Assembly: GCA_963565915.1 (NCBI GenBank)
Contig: OY751489.1
Location: forward strand, 1,178,001 to 1,242,000
Origin: Entoloma clypeatum
Taxonomy: Eukaryota; Basidiomycota; Agaricomycetes; Agaricales; Entolomataceae
Direction of reading: 5' to 3'
DNA: 64,000 bases
The position numbers and the translations under genes were made by a program. The notes beneath the pieces were generated by a model that was not told the origin of the DNA, did no database searches, and saw only the letters and a program-made list of their open reading frames with translations. This document shows positions 1 to 10,173 of the stretch, piece after piece; position 1 is the stretch's first letter; every line of letters starts with the position of its first letter.

Positions 1-220
1 AAAATTCAAGGACTTCCCAAGATGAATATGAGCAAAGATAGGTCAAAAATTTCACCAAAAATTTTTATTTCAGAATTGGATTCTCCTCATTCAGGGGACC
101 TCCCAGCACCTTCATTTTTCAAATTTGGTTCATTCATTAGGGAGATATAATACTTTTACTGAAATATGTACATTTGATTATCCCTATCTGATCTGGACTT
201 CTAAAATTTATATAAGGTGT
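1..220. other. No recognisable feature
   Basis: AT-rich sequence without a convincing reading frame, terminal repeat or RNA-gene signal. It precedes the first copy of the dispersed 328-bp repeat. Confidence 0.5.
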
Positions 221-548
221 TTCAGAAGGTAAATACATATCCCATGTATAGTTCTATTACCTCAACCTATTATTAGACTATGAGAAAGGGGCCGCACGCG
301 CCTGTGCGATGCATTCTGCACCTTGTTTACTATTATTTGGTGGGAGCGCCACATCGCTATATCATAAAGTCCGTGGCGAAATTTCACAAAATAAATATAT
401 AGAAAGTGACATATGATGCTATAATACTTAATTGATATTGTGCACAAACTGTGTTGCTCCTGTGTAAGACATGTAGACAGATGTGCGATGTTTTTTGTAA
501 GTGTGTTTACATTTATTTGACACATTTGATGCGCGCATGATGCACGTC
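221..548 (+). repeat. Dispersed 328-bp repeat, copy A
   Basis: This block matches 13653-13979 in the same orientation from TTCAGAAGG to GATGCACGTC, with many substitutions but the same order of landmarks: a GCGCGCC-like GC island, TGTTTACTATTATTTGG, and a TTTGACACATTTGATG segment near the end. No coding potential or LTR signal is seen. It may be a short non-autonomous element (SINE or MITE). The ends were set only from where the two copies stop resembling each other. Confidence 0.7.
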
Positions 549-584
549 CAAACAAGGGCAGGTGCAGGCTCTTTGCCCTTGTTC

Positions 585-1199
585 CCTCTCTCGTCCCCAA
601 TGGTCTCGACTCGCGTCCAACGGCCCTCACTCGTGCCCAATGGCCCTCTTTCTTGCCCAATGGTCCCAACTCATGCCCAACGGGTTCAACCTGCACCCAA
701 TGCCCACCACTCGAGCCCAACGGCCCTCTCTCGTCCCCAACGGCCCCCACTGGTGCCCAACAGCTTCGACTCACACCTCACGCCCTCCATTCATGCCCAA
801 CGCCTTCGACCCATGCCCAACACCCACCACTCGAGCCCAACGGCCCTCTCTCGTCCCCAATGGCCCCCACTGGTGCCCAACAGCTTCGACTCACGCCTAA
901 CACCCTCCCTTCATGCCCAACGGCCTCGACTCGCGTGCAACGGCCACCACTCGAGCCCAAAGGCCCCCACTCGCGCGCAACGGCCCATCCTCACGTCCTG
1001 TAAATACATATGTAGACCCTGTATTAGCACCCAAAAGACCGGTCTAGACCAGTCTTCAAAAAAAAATTTTTGTCGAGACCGAAGACCGGGGCCATCCCAA
1101 TTTAGCAAGACCGAGACCGCGGTCTTGGTCTATTTCGGTTCATTTTTCGGTTCAGTCTGGTCCGGTTCCAGTCCTATTGGACTGAACCTTGAAACACTA
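585..1199 (-). mobile_element. hAT-like non-autonomous element M1 (5' end not found) with 20-bp minisatellite
   Basis: Positions 585-1000 are a degenerate 20-bp tandem array in which CCAAYGG recurs every 20 bases. It is followed by a segment rich in GACCGGTCT and GACTGGTC motifs and a right end GACTGAACCTTGAAACACTA at 1180-1199. That end is the inverted counterpart of the TAGTGTTTSAAGGTTCAGTC start of M2, M4 and M6. The opposite terminus was not found, so M1 is probably truncated. Open frames across the array are by-products of a 20-bp period. Confidence 0.6.
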
Positions 1200-1976
1200 T
1201 TGCTCGCAGTCATAGTCTACATTTCACATGCTGTGACATGTCCTGTCAATAGCACAAACCTTTCAAAGGCCAACACTATATAAGTGGAGGTGATGACGCC
1301 TGCTTGAGAAGCAAGATTTTCTCACAGTTATCAGCATTTGATCTAATCAATGTCCTAAGAATGAGTTTATGGTTTCACAAAACCGAATTGAGAATATCTC
1401 GATGTGCTGACATTTGGACATCATGATTCTCAGGAACTTTCTGTTCCTTGAACCTTTTTCATTGATTGATCTTGATCTGTTGCACCCTGTACCTGATAAA
1501 AAGTGCCCTTTATGGATGCCTCAGGGACTTCCCATTTTTATGGTTGCACAATCTTAGATTTGATGCTGACTTAAAATTGTTCTTAGATGAAAGGATCTTG
1601 CATCTGTTTCCATTATGGTTTCATTCAATGGAACCATTGGTCACACCGTGACATCCACGTAATTCAGTGTGATGATGGTTTCCACAGACATCACCTCTGT
1701 ACTCTGAACTGCATGGTCACACCACACATTCAGAAGGTGAAGGTCACACAATTGCAACATGGACGGCACACACGCCATGTCTGTACTCGCAAATGTGGAA
1801 AACAGAAAGCAGTATGCATCTCCATCTACATTCTCTTCACTTGTTGAACTGTGACTCTCTAGGACCCTTGGGCACCACGCCCAAGTACCATTTGAAGAGC
1901 TAGAACGAGGGACTTATCATCCCCCTTCAATCACAGTGACGATGAAGAAAGGAGAATCACACCCAGTATTACTGTA
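1200..1976. other. No recognisable gene
   Basis: About 780 bases with only short frames and no motif I recognise. It may be host intergenic DNA or a decayed repeat. Confidence 0.5.
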
Positions 1977-2116
1977 GTATTATGACCATAGGTTCACATA
2001 ACACATAACACCATTTTTTTTTGAGCCTGGAAATGAAATTTTCTCTATTTTTCCGATTTTTGGAGAGTTGTCAGAAAAACTTTTTGGTCATGTGTGTGAA
2101 CCTATGGTCGTAATAC
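1977..2116. repeat. Short inverted-repeat (MITE-like) element
   Basis: The left arm at 1977-2000 (GTATTATGACCATAGGTTCA and on) is almost the reverse complement of the right arm at 2094-2116 (TGAACCTATGGTCGTAATAC). They enclose about 93 bases of AT-rich sequence with a run of T, so the unit could fold into one hairpin. It has no coding capacity. It resembles a small MITE, but I could not fix a target duplication. Confidence 0.65.
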
Positions 2117-2237
2117 TTCATTACACCTGAGATTACACCCGGAGTTATAAAGATAGAGATGCCAGACTAGGCAACCGTCTTTAGTAAATACCACAGCATT
2201 GTGACCCCCAGTCACATTAATAAAAAGCTATTACAAA

Positions 2238-2683
2238 TAGTGTTTGAGGGTTCGGTTCGGTTCGGTTTTTTGCCCCAAAAATGGGTGGACCGAGACCGAA
2301 CCGGGGGAACTGGTCTCGGCATGTCATTTGGCTTGGACCGGACTGGTCCAAACTGGTCTAGACTGGTTGTAACTACTGTAATACACTAATAATTTAAAAA
2401 CACATGTTGGGCATGAGACGATGCCGTTGGACATGAGTGGGGGGCGTTGGGCATGAGTTGAGGCTGTGGGGCGCAAGTGAGGGGCTGTTGGTCGCGAGAG
2501 GAGGCCGCTGGATGCGAGAGTGGGCTGTTGTGTGCAAGTGGGGAGCGGTGGGCACAAGAAGATGCCATTGGGCATTAGACAGGGCCATTGCATGCTAGTA
2601 TGGGCCGTTGGGAATGCAGGGAGGCCGTTGGGCGGTAGAGGGGGCCATTGGGCATGAGGGGCAGCCATTGGGCAGCAGTGGTG
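2238..2683 (+). mobile_element. hAT-like element M2, cut by the gypsy GA LTR
   Basis: Starts TAGTGTTTGAGGGTTCGG at 2238, matching the terminus shared by M4 and M6. It continues through a GGACCGGACTGGTCC-rich stretch and then a 20-bp minisatellite (TTGGRCATGAGNNG-type units) from about 2405. It stops at 2683, where the GA LTR begins, and no right terminus is present. Confidence 0.6.
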
Positions 2684-3065
2684 TGTTATGGACTCTATGG
2701 TATGCGGACCATGTCATCTCTTTTACTTATCATTCCGACTCGGCGCCCTCTTACGAATACACTATGTCTGATAGCTACTTTTGTTCCCTTATATTCCCAG
2801 TATGACTCAGTCCACAGTAGCCTTACTCAGCTCTGCAGCAGTAACCTTACTCAGCTCCACAGTAGTATTACTCAGTCCACAGTCGTCTTACTCATGTGCA
2901 CTGCCTTCCGCAGTTACTGACTCATTCACTACTGCTCATAGTCAGTACTATATAAACCTCATTTACCATAGCTACATTCCTTAGATTTAGCAATCACATT
3001 GCTCTTTGCCTTTCCACTTCCTGCATACTCTGCCCAAACCTTGGAACAGTTTGTTAAGCATAACA
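2684..3065 (+). repeat. 5' LTR of GA
   Basis: Begins TGTTATGGACT and ends GTTAAGCATAACA. It contains TATATAAA at 2949-2956 and the pyrimidine-rich U5 shared by all copies of this family. It is 382 bp long, shorter than the 402-bp 3' LTR of the same element. Confidence 0.9.
2949..2993 (+). promoter_or_regulatory. LTR core promoter and predicted transcript start of GA
   Basis: TATATAAA (2949-2956) lies 34 bases upstream of AGATTTAGCAA (2983-2993). That 11-mer is the exact reverse complement of the primer binding site downstream of the LTR, which points to it as the 5' end of the transcript. Confidence 0.65.
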
Positions 3066-3112
3066 AGTTGCTAAATCTTGTTAGGTTCGCCCAGAGCGAA
3101 GAGAGCAACTAT
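3066..3112 (+). promoter_or_regulatory. Self-priming primer binding site and hairpin of GA
   Basis: TTGCTAAATCT (3068-3078) begins two bases after the LTR and complements AGATTTAGCAA in R of the same element. AGTTGCT at the start can pair with AGCAACT at the end of the region. Inside that, TTCGC and GCGAA form a second stem around CCAGA. The same layout is present in GB and GC. No canonical tRNA 3'-end complement is seen. Confidence 0.65.
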
Positions 3113-3125
3113 CAGGTGAGTCAAG

Positions 3126-3852
3126 ATGTCGCACTTCTTTGAAGACTTCACCAGTAACCCATTCAGCACTCCAGAAGCCTGACAGGAGGAGCTAAGTCCT
3201 TGAGACAGTATCGATTTTATGCTCATCCAGCAGTATATCGAATCGGAAATCCGTCGCATCCTACAGCAGGTGCTTGACGAAGAACTAGATAACGACGAGC
3301 ATCGCTCCCATGGCGAGATAGCAGAGAGCATCCATCTTGCTCGGCAACACCAGATCGCGCACTACAACACTCGACAGAACAAACTCAAAAGCTTTTGCGT
3401 TCAAGGACCTCAGACAGGTCGGATCACAGAGATCAGAGAGTTTATCGGTGTCCAGACAACCGTTATCAGAAGATTGATTAGGACGCTCACATCAAGATGT
3501 CCCAGAGCCACATCATCACGTCTTACTCAAAGCAGCAGATCTACACCCACTTCACCACCGAAGAGCAACAGACCGAGTACAACCATTGGGCACAAATGAG
3601 AGACTTGACCCCTTCGTGTGACCAACAGATGCACAGGAACAGAGATTCCTTAGAGATCTACAGAGGAAATACCCTGAACGTTTTGCCACCGATTCCGCCG
3701 ACGAGTCCCCTGATGAATTTCCTTTTGACTCCACACAGTCAGCTATCGAACAAACACCTAAAACAGGGACTCATTTTCAATCCTTACCTGTATCCCGAAC
3801 CCCATCTTCATCCCAACAACCCAACGCCTATTCTCCTCTGCAGACTCTAGAC
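3126..3852 (+). pseudogene. Decayed 5' leader / N-terminal gag frames of GA
   Basis: Two overlapping frames are shared with GB, GC and GE. The first contains QQYIESEIRRILQQVLDEEL and a charged helical region. The second, one base back, starts at ATGTCCCAGAG (3497) and contains QIYTHFTTEEQQTEYN. GA has stops in the first frame (TGA after the STPEA motif). Only GA has ATG at both putative starts (3126 and 3497). The other copies have ACG, so the GA ATGs may themselves be CpG decay. Confidence 0.55.
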
Positions 3853-4389
3853 ATGGCAGAAGCTCCAGCAGTACAAACTATGGATACATCCAAGATCATC
3901 AAGGATCCTGGGATGTTCAAGGACAGACACACCTTTGATGAGTGGTGGAAAGCCACCAAACTATACATCAGGTTCCAAAAGAGCCTCACAGATGATCAGA
4001 GGGTTCTTGCAGTGCTATTCCCACCAAGGAAGAACTCGCGCGAAACACTGAAGAAATCCTACAGATCCTATCGGACAATGATCTGTTCCTAAAGGAAAAG
4101 AAGTGTTTATGGGAAGTAATGAAATGTCCTATATTGGGATATGTGGTTGGTGAGGGACGTGTTGAGATGGAAACTGAGAAGGTGGATACAATTCGAAACT
4201 GGCGAGCACCCACGTCAAAAAAGGAAGTTCAGAAGTTCCTTGGATTTGCTAACTTCTATCGACATTTTATTGAAGGGTACTCAAACATCGCGAAACCTCT
4301 CACCACGCTCACAGGCGGTACAGCGTTTACTTGGGGACCAACAGAGCAGCAAGCTTTTGAAGGTCTCATACGGGCAATTACATCGGCAC
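3853..4389 (+). pseudogene. GA gag N-terminus fused by deletion to reverse transcriptase
   Basis: MAEAPAVQTMDTSKIIKDPG starts Gag as in GB. After RVLAV the frame passes abruptly into RT sequence corresponding to EELARNTEEILQILSDNDLF and then the RT thumb (LGFANFYRHFIEGYSNIAKP), frameshifted relative to Gag. The palm with the YMDD box, the zinc knuckles and the protease are all missing. The reading stops at 4389, where C1 enters after GGCAC. Confidence 0.8.
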
Positions 4390-4698
4390 TGTTGAAGTTC
4401 CACCTGGGCGCTAGCCACAGGTGTACTGAGCAACATAGCTATAGTGGAAGTACTCTACGATACCGCTATGGTCACTTACATGGTTTGGAGGGGTAAGGCT
4501 GGTGAGAGCGGTTGAGGCTGGTAAGAGCGATGGAGCTGGTTAAGAGTCAAGAGACAACTTGTTGATATTGACAGTTTCCTGGTCTTATATACTGTACTAC
4601 TGTTTGTACCAACCAAACAAGTATGTAATGAAGATATGTAAAGATCACATGATGTAATCTAATCTAATCTAATCTACGTGATGGGAAAAGTTTCAACA
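4390..4698 (-). repeat. 3' LTR of C1
   Basis: Plus-strand ends TGTTGAAG and GTTTCAACA. It contains TATATA on the minus strand and four TAATC repeats near the outer end. It is the near-identical partner of 9864-10173. Confidence 0.93.
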
Positions 4699-4708
4699 CC
4701 CCCCCATA
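4699..4708 (-). promoter_or_regulatory. Polypurine tract of C1
   Basis: On the minus strand, ATGGGGGGG abuts the 3' LTR start TGTTGAAAC, the expected place for plus-strand priming. Confidence 0.75.
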
Positions 4709-4773
4709 TTTAGTACATACTTCTAAATACATCTTACTTTTTCCCACATATGTATATAGGTACTCTGTTTCGC

Positions 4774-7700
4774 CTAGTTTTTTATCAGTCCGAAGTATGT
4801 GATAAACTTGGAAAAGAGGATTTTCCCCAGATTCTTAGTCAAAAGGTCTGCAGGGTTATTCACTCCTTCGATGAATTCGACCGTAATAATTCCTTCGGAG
4901 ACTTTTTCTCTGACGAAGTGGAATCGCACGTCAATGTGCTTGGATGGCTTCTCAGTTACAGGGTTGGATGCGATAAAGACGGAGCCGTTGTTATCTCCAT
5001 AGATCGGTACTGATCCGATCTGCATTCCAAGTTCGGCAAGCATGCTTCTCAGCCATGTTGCTGCGCGACTGCAGTCTGATAACGCCATATACTCTGCTTC
5101 TGTGGAAGAGAGGGCGATGGTCTTTTGTGCTGATGAGACCCATGTCACTGCTCCAGACGCCAGTGATATGAAGAAGCCAGTGGTAGACCTCCTCGTGTTT
5201 TCATCTGATGCCCAGTCGGAGTCTGTGAATGCATAGATTCCTTTCCCTGAGTCGCCATCATACATGATTGCGTAATTTTTTGTCGCCTTCAGATACCTGC
5301 AAATATCCCTAGCCACTTCTAAATGGCGTTTGGTAGGATTTGCGGAAAACTGCGACATTTTAATCACGGCAAAACAGATGTCTGGCCTTGTTCCAATCAT
5401 CAGATATAGAAGTGATCCGATGACGGATTGGTACTTTGATCGAAGTTCTGCATTGGGTTCATCTTCGGACATAATGGGTTTGTAGCCCATAGGAAGTGGG
5501 GTATGGGTGGTGTTAGATTCGCTCATCCCCATTCGTTCGAGTATTTTCTCAAGGTAAGGTACTTGATCGATGAAGATACGTTTCCCATGTTGCCTTATTT
5601 GGATAGAGAGAAATTCTTTCGGTTCCCCATCAGGCACAAGGTGCCCTAGGTCCCTACATTCCCATGTGGTCATGAAGGCCTTCTTCTTCTCTAGCATATA
5701 TTCCTGGTTTGTGCTGAGAAAAGCAGAGTCGTCAACATAGATGACGGCAATTACAATTTCCCCGTTGGTACTTTTGTGAATGAACACTCCCGCATCGGAG
5801 TGAAGCCGGACAAAGCCGAGCTTTTTCATGGAGGAATCAAGTTCCCTCCACCAGGCTAATGCGGCCTGCTTAAGTCCATATAGAGCTTTGAATAGTTGGT
5901 ACACAAGGTGTTCTTTCCCTTTTACTATGTAGCCCTCAGGCTGTCACATGTAAATGACTTCACGGAGCGTTCCATAGAGGAAGGCTGATGAGACGTCCAA
6001 AAGTGTCATGAACCACCCTTCAAGGGCTGTCAATGCCAGTATTAGTCGGACGGTTTCATATCTTACGACTGGTGAGAAGATCTGATCAAAGTCGATCCCT
6101 TCTACCTGTGAAAAGCCTTTTGCGACGAGACGTGCTTTCAGACGCCCGTCGGATTTTTCATTATAAACCCATTTGTTCCTTAGAGCTTTCCTCCCTGCAG
6201 GCAGGGGTACTAGCTCCATGATTACCCCGCAGCGTTTGAGCATGTCTAGCTCTTTACGTTCAGCTGCATACCAGTCTTCTTTATTTGGAAGAGGGTATAT
6301 GTCTTTATGGGACATTTCAACGATGCCAAGTTGGACTGATATTGCCTCCATCAGAAGGTCATTCATCCATGCCGTTTGACCGCCCAATCTCCGTCTTTGA
6401 TCTAATTTTTCAAGATCAGACGCTGGAGTGTCTTCCCCATAGATGCTTCCTGGCATCTTCCAAACTCGTCGTTCCCTGATCGGTCGATCTGGTACTTGCT
6501 CGGGTTCCGGAGTGGGTACTCGTGGTTCGTCATCAGGCTCACTGGCAGGCAGTTCGTTGTCTGATTCAGGTTGATCCTGTTCAATGGGAACTGGGTCATG
6601 AGGTGTTTCGTTGTGACTATCGTCGTCATTGCTGCCGGGAATGAGATCCTCAAACTCATCAGCCGGCTCTGGGTTTTCCATTTCTGGGTGGTTTTCTGGC
6701 AATGGGTTGATGTGGCATCTAGGGTACTTGCTTTCATCAAAGATAGCTTTCCCGCCCATGAAAATCGTGTTGGTCTCAGGATCCATGAAGCGGTATCCTT
6801 TGACCCCTGGTTTCGATCCGAGATAAATCATCAATCGGGATCTTGATTCCAGGGAGTTCCTATGTTTCTCCTTTGGGATATATACATATGCCTGACATCC
6901 AAATACTCTGATGCTGGACATGTCGGGGATCTCATTGGTCACCCTGAAGTGAGGGGTTTTCCATTCAAGACGCTGCATGGGGGTTCTGTTGTAGAGAAAT
7001 GCTGCGTGTTCCAAACAGAATTCCCACCACATGGGCGGTAAGCATGCATCGAAGCGCAATGCCTGAGATTTTTCCCATAGTGTTCGATTGATCCTTTCTG
7101 CTCTACCATTCTGCTGGTGCTGATATGGGAGCGTGACGTCGATCAGAATTCCATGATCGGCAAGTACATCCTTGTATTCGTTAAATTCTCCACCTCCATC
7201 AACCCGCCATTTTTTAGGGGTGGCGGCGAATTGATTCTGGATCATCGCAAGGAATTGTTTCAGCGCCGTGATGGCGCCTGACTTTTTCCTAAGCAAGACG
7301 ACCCAGACATGGGAAGAAAAATCGTCCAAAAAGGTAAGGAAATATTTGTACTTATGGTATGATGCCGTGGATATCTCCTTTAAATCCAAATGGATTAAAC
7401 CAAAGGGTTTAACGGCCCTTGTCGTCGAGTTGGGATAAGATTGATTCGGCATTTTCCCTTTTAGGCACCCTGTGCAGCTTTCCTGTGATTTCTCATGTAC
7501 TAACGTTCTCGGTACTCCTTTGGTACTGGTGGGAATCTTATTAAGCGCCTGGTCATTTGGGTGGCCAAGGGGTTTATGCCAGGTTTCAACAGTGATTTCA
7601 CTAGAGATCGCGTGGATTTGGTCATAGCGTATTTCAGTGTCTAACCAATAAATGGTTTGTCCGAGAATGTGAGGCGAGAACTGTATTTTGTTCTGTCCTT

Positions 7701-9501
7701 TGGAGATGTTAATTTCTCCACGCATTCCGTCTACTTTGTAACCGTGATTAAGGAAGACGCCTAGGGACAATAGGCGTGTGTCCATGTCCAGAATGTAGAA
7801 TACAGGTCGGAGAAGATGGGTTTTTGTTTCCCTATTTAGGGTATGCCGTACTGGAACAGCCCCAACTCCGAGAATTTCCAGTTTCTTTCCCTTTGCAGCT
7901 GTTTGGACAAATCGCTTAGCCTTGAGAGGCCTGTAGTACGCGAAGTCTTTAAACTCATGGGTAAAGTGTAACGAGGCACCGGAGTCTAAGATCCATTGTG
8001 CGCGTTCTTTCTCCTTACAGTGTGTGCATGACGCAAAGTGCTTTGTATATTTTTTATATAGATCGCTGTCAATGTGATCCATACATTCTGCACTAGTACT
8101 AGCTAATATTTTACACATCTGAAAGGAGGTGTTATTAGCTTTCCTTAATTGGTCAGATTCAGGAGAGGGAGATGACGAACCGTCAAGTTCGATCAGCCCA
8201 TCTTCGAATTGTTCCGGCCCCATCCGTTCGCTTTGATGGTCTATGTCCATCATCCTGAGGGAGTCATCCAAAGGTGGAGTGACTCGACGCTGCTTGGATG
8301 GTCTTTCATCTTCTTCTGGGATAATCGTATCCAGAATTCGAAGATTTGACCCTGAGGGACGAGCACCAATGCTCCGCGCGAGTTTCCTGACATGGTCATT
8401 CTTTTTCCACGCAGACGGCTTGCCCGAAGGAAGCCCGGTGTACTGGGATGGAGGCGGGTTCATTCGCTGAAGGAGCGACTGCATCTTTTGAGAGTCTGGC
8501 TGGGCGGTACTCATCGTTTTCCCGCGGCCAGTGACAGTGGTGAAGGATGGTGCCTGAAGAGGGGGGAAGTGGATGGCAGGAGCAACAAACTCAACCGTTT
8601 CTTCCACATGGTCGGACATGTTGTCCACATTGTTAGCGCTTTTCTTCTGATTGCGCCAGCGTCCCTTTCCCTTCTTCTTTTCAGAAGCGGTACTGGGGTC
8701 AGTCGAGTTAGGCTGCTCGTCAGCATCGTTCTGCGAGGTACTCGGCTTTTGCTGCTTTTCCCATTTGGGGTCCTGCCCCTTGCGCTTTGTCCCGGAGATT
8801 TTCCGGGCCTGCTCGTTGGATGCCCGAGTAGACCCTACCGCATACTTGCGCCAGTATTCAGAGATGATGCTTTCGGCGACGGCTTTGTAGGTGAAATCGT
8901 CGGCGTCATAGACCTGGAAAAGGGCAGTGGAGAGTGATGACCAGGCGTTGGGAATTGCATTGGCCAGGATCATTGCCTGCATCAGGTCGGGGACGACAAA
9001 GCTCGAATCGGCGAGCCGGGCGAAAAGAGACCCTAGGCGTTCAATTTCAGGCACAGGGTCGCGTCCAGACAGCTTGTAGGTGGCGGCGGCCTTGAAGTCG
9101 CTGAAGATGACAGCCGGGGATACCTTGGAGTAGGCATCCTTTAGCGTTTTCCACACGCCAAGTGCCGATGTGCTGTCTTTGATGTGTCGCCTGATCGCCT
9201 CAGAGACTTTCAGATGGATCGCTCCAAGGGCTGTGTCGTCGTCCCTAATCCAGGCCTTTTCTTCCTTGCGGAAGCCGGGCTGGTCAACAGTGGTAACCAG
9301 CACAGGGGGAGCAGCAGCAGTGGCACCAGGGGTGGAGACCGTGGTGGTGAACTTGGCGATGACAGGGCGGGTGATGTCGCCAGAAACAAGGCGCCAGACT
9401 CCTTGATGGAGGAGGTAGGACTTCATCATTTCGGCCCAGCTTTGGTAGTCGATGCCATCGAAGGGGGTGATGATGTCAAGAGCAGAGCGAGAGGTAGACA
9501 T
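4774..9501 (-). pseudogene. Copia Gag-Pol of C1, one premature stop
   Basis: About 1,575 codons from ATG at 9501 (MSTSRSALDIITPFDG). Order: a UBN2-type Gag; aspartic protease with DSGAS near residue 505; GAG-pre-integrase HxxLGHP region; integrase core with DGGGEF near 768 and QQNGRAERINRTL; RT with YVDD near 1255; RNase H with DSDWAS near 1428 and STEAEYMAL. Gag, RT and RNase H together would build the particle and copy the RNA. The single break is TGA at 5944-5946, between EVIYM and QPEGYIV, probably CGA to TGA. C3 carries a diverged relative of the same family. Confidence 0.93.
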
Positions 9502-9850
9502 TGTAGATGAATCTAAAAAAGGGTTCCCAATCAGTGATGTGTTATGAATATGATTCAAGAAAACAATTAAATGATTCCTTATGACATATTCCCTTTAGGA
9601 ATAGCGGTCACGGGAAAACCCTTTATATGTCAGAAACATATAAGGTGCGATCAACGTTTCCACATGGAGTGTACTAGGTCAATCCCCTTAGGGACGTCTC
9701 ATGACAGGTACTTGTCGTAATGACGTTCCCAGGTTCATATGTGAAGAAGTAAGACTCAGAACCTAGATCTTTCGATCGGTTCTTCGCCAACCAGGATAGA
9801 GTGGGCAGGTACTCACTGTTGCCAGCGTTTCCCAAGTCCCTCTGCTATCT

Positions 9851-9863
9851 GGGGCCCATAACC
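9851..9863 (-). promoter_or_regulatory. Half-tRNA primer binding site of C1
   Basis: On the minus strand GGTTATGGGCCCC directly follows the 5' LTR. It complements GGGCCCATAACC, the anticodon-loop region of eukaryotic initiator tRNA-Met as I recall it, the site used by Drosophila copia and yeast Ty5. Confidence 0.7.
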
Positions 9864-10173
9864 TGTTGAAGTTCCACCTGGGCGCTAGCCACAGGTGTAC
9901 TGAGCAACATAGCTACAGTGGAAGTACTCTACGATACCGCTATGGTCACTTACATGGTTTGGAGGGGTAAGGCTGGTGAGAGCGGTTGAGGCTGGTAAGA
10001 GCGATGGAGCTGGTTAAGAGTCAAGAGACAACTTGTTGATATTGACAGTTTCCTGGTCTTATATACTGTACTACTGTTTGTACCAACCAAATAAGTATGT
10101 AATTGAAGATGTGTAAAGATCACATGATGTAATCTAATCTAATCTAATCTACGTGATGGGAAAAGTTTCAACA
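9864..10173 (-). repeat. 5' LTR of C1
   Basis: 310-bp partner of 4390-4698. The predicted minus-strand promoter AGTATATAAGACC lies within it. Confidence 0.93.

Larger units (their letters stand above)
4390..10173 (-). mobile_element. Ty1/copia retrotransposon C1, nearly intact, nested in GA
   Basis: LTRs 4390-4698 and 9864-10173 flank a single long Gag-Pol frame on the minus strand. The 5-bp duplication GGCAC (4385-4389 and 10174-10178) marks insertion. The GA reading frame continues cleanly across it. The two LTRs differ at about three bases and one indel by eye, so the insertion is recent but older than C2. One internal TGA makes this copy non-autonomous. Confidence 0.95.

Noticed and set aside
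501..1283. Long Pro/Ser/His-rich frames across 500-1283 and similar frames at 2324-2668, 18973-19386 and 36258-36962
   Set aside because: They come from 20-bp minisatellite arrays. A 20-base period keeps all frames open and gives repetitive peptides in several frames and both strands.
4640..4690. TAATC repeats considered as CRISPR-like or telomeric
   Set aside because: They are four tandem 5-mers inside the C1/C3 LTR, also present in its partner LTRs.
8392..8937. 181-codon plus-strand frame
   Set aside because: It is the antisense shadow of C1 Gag, whose minus-strand frame has clear domain content.
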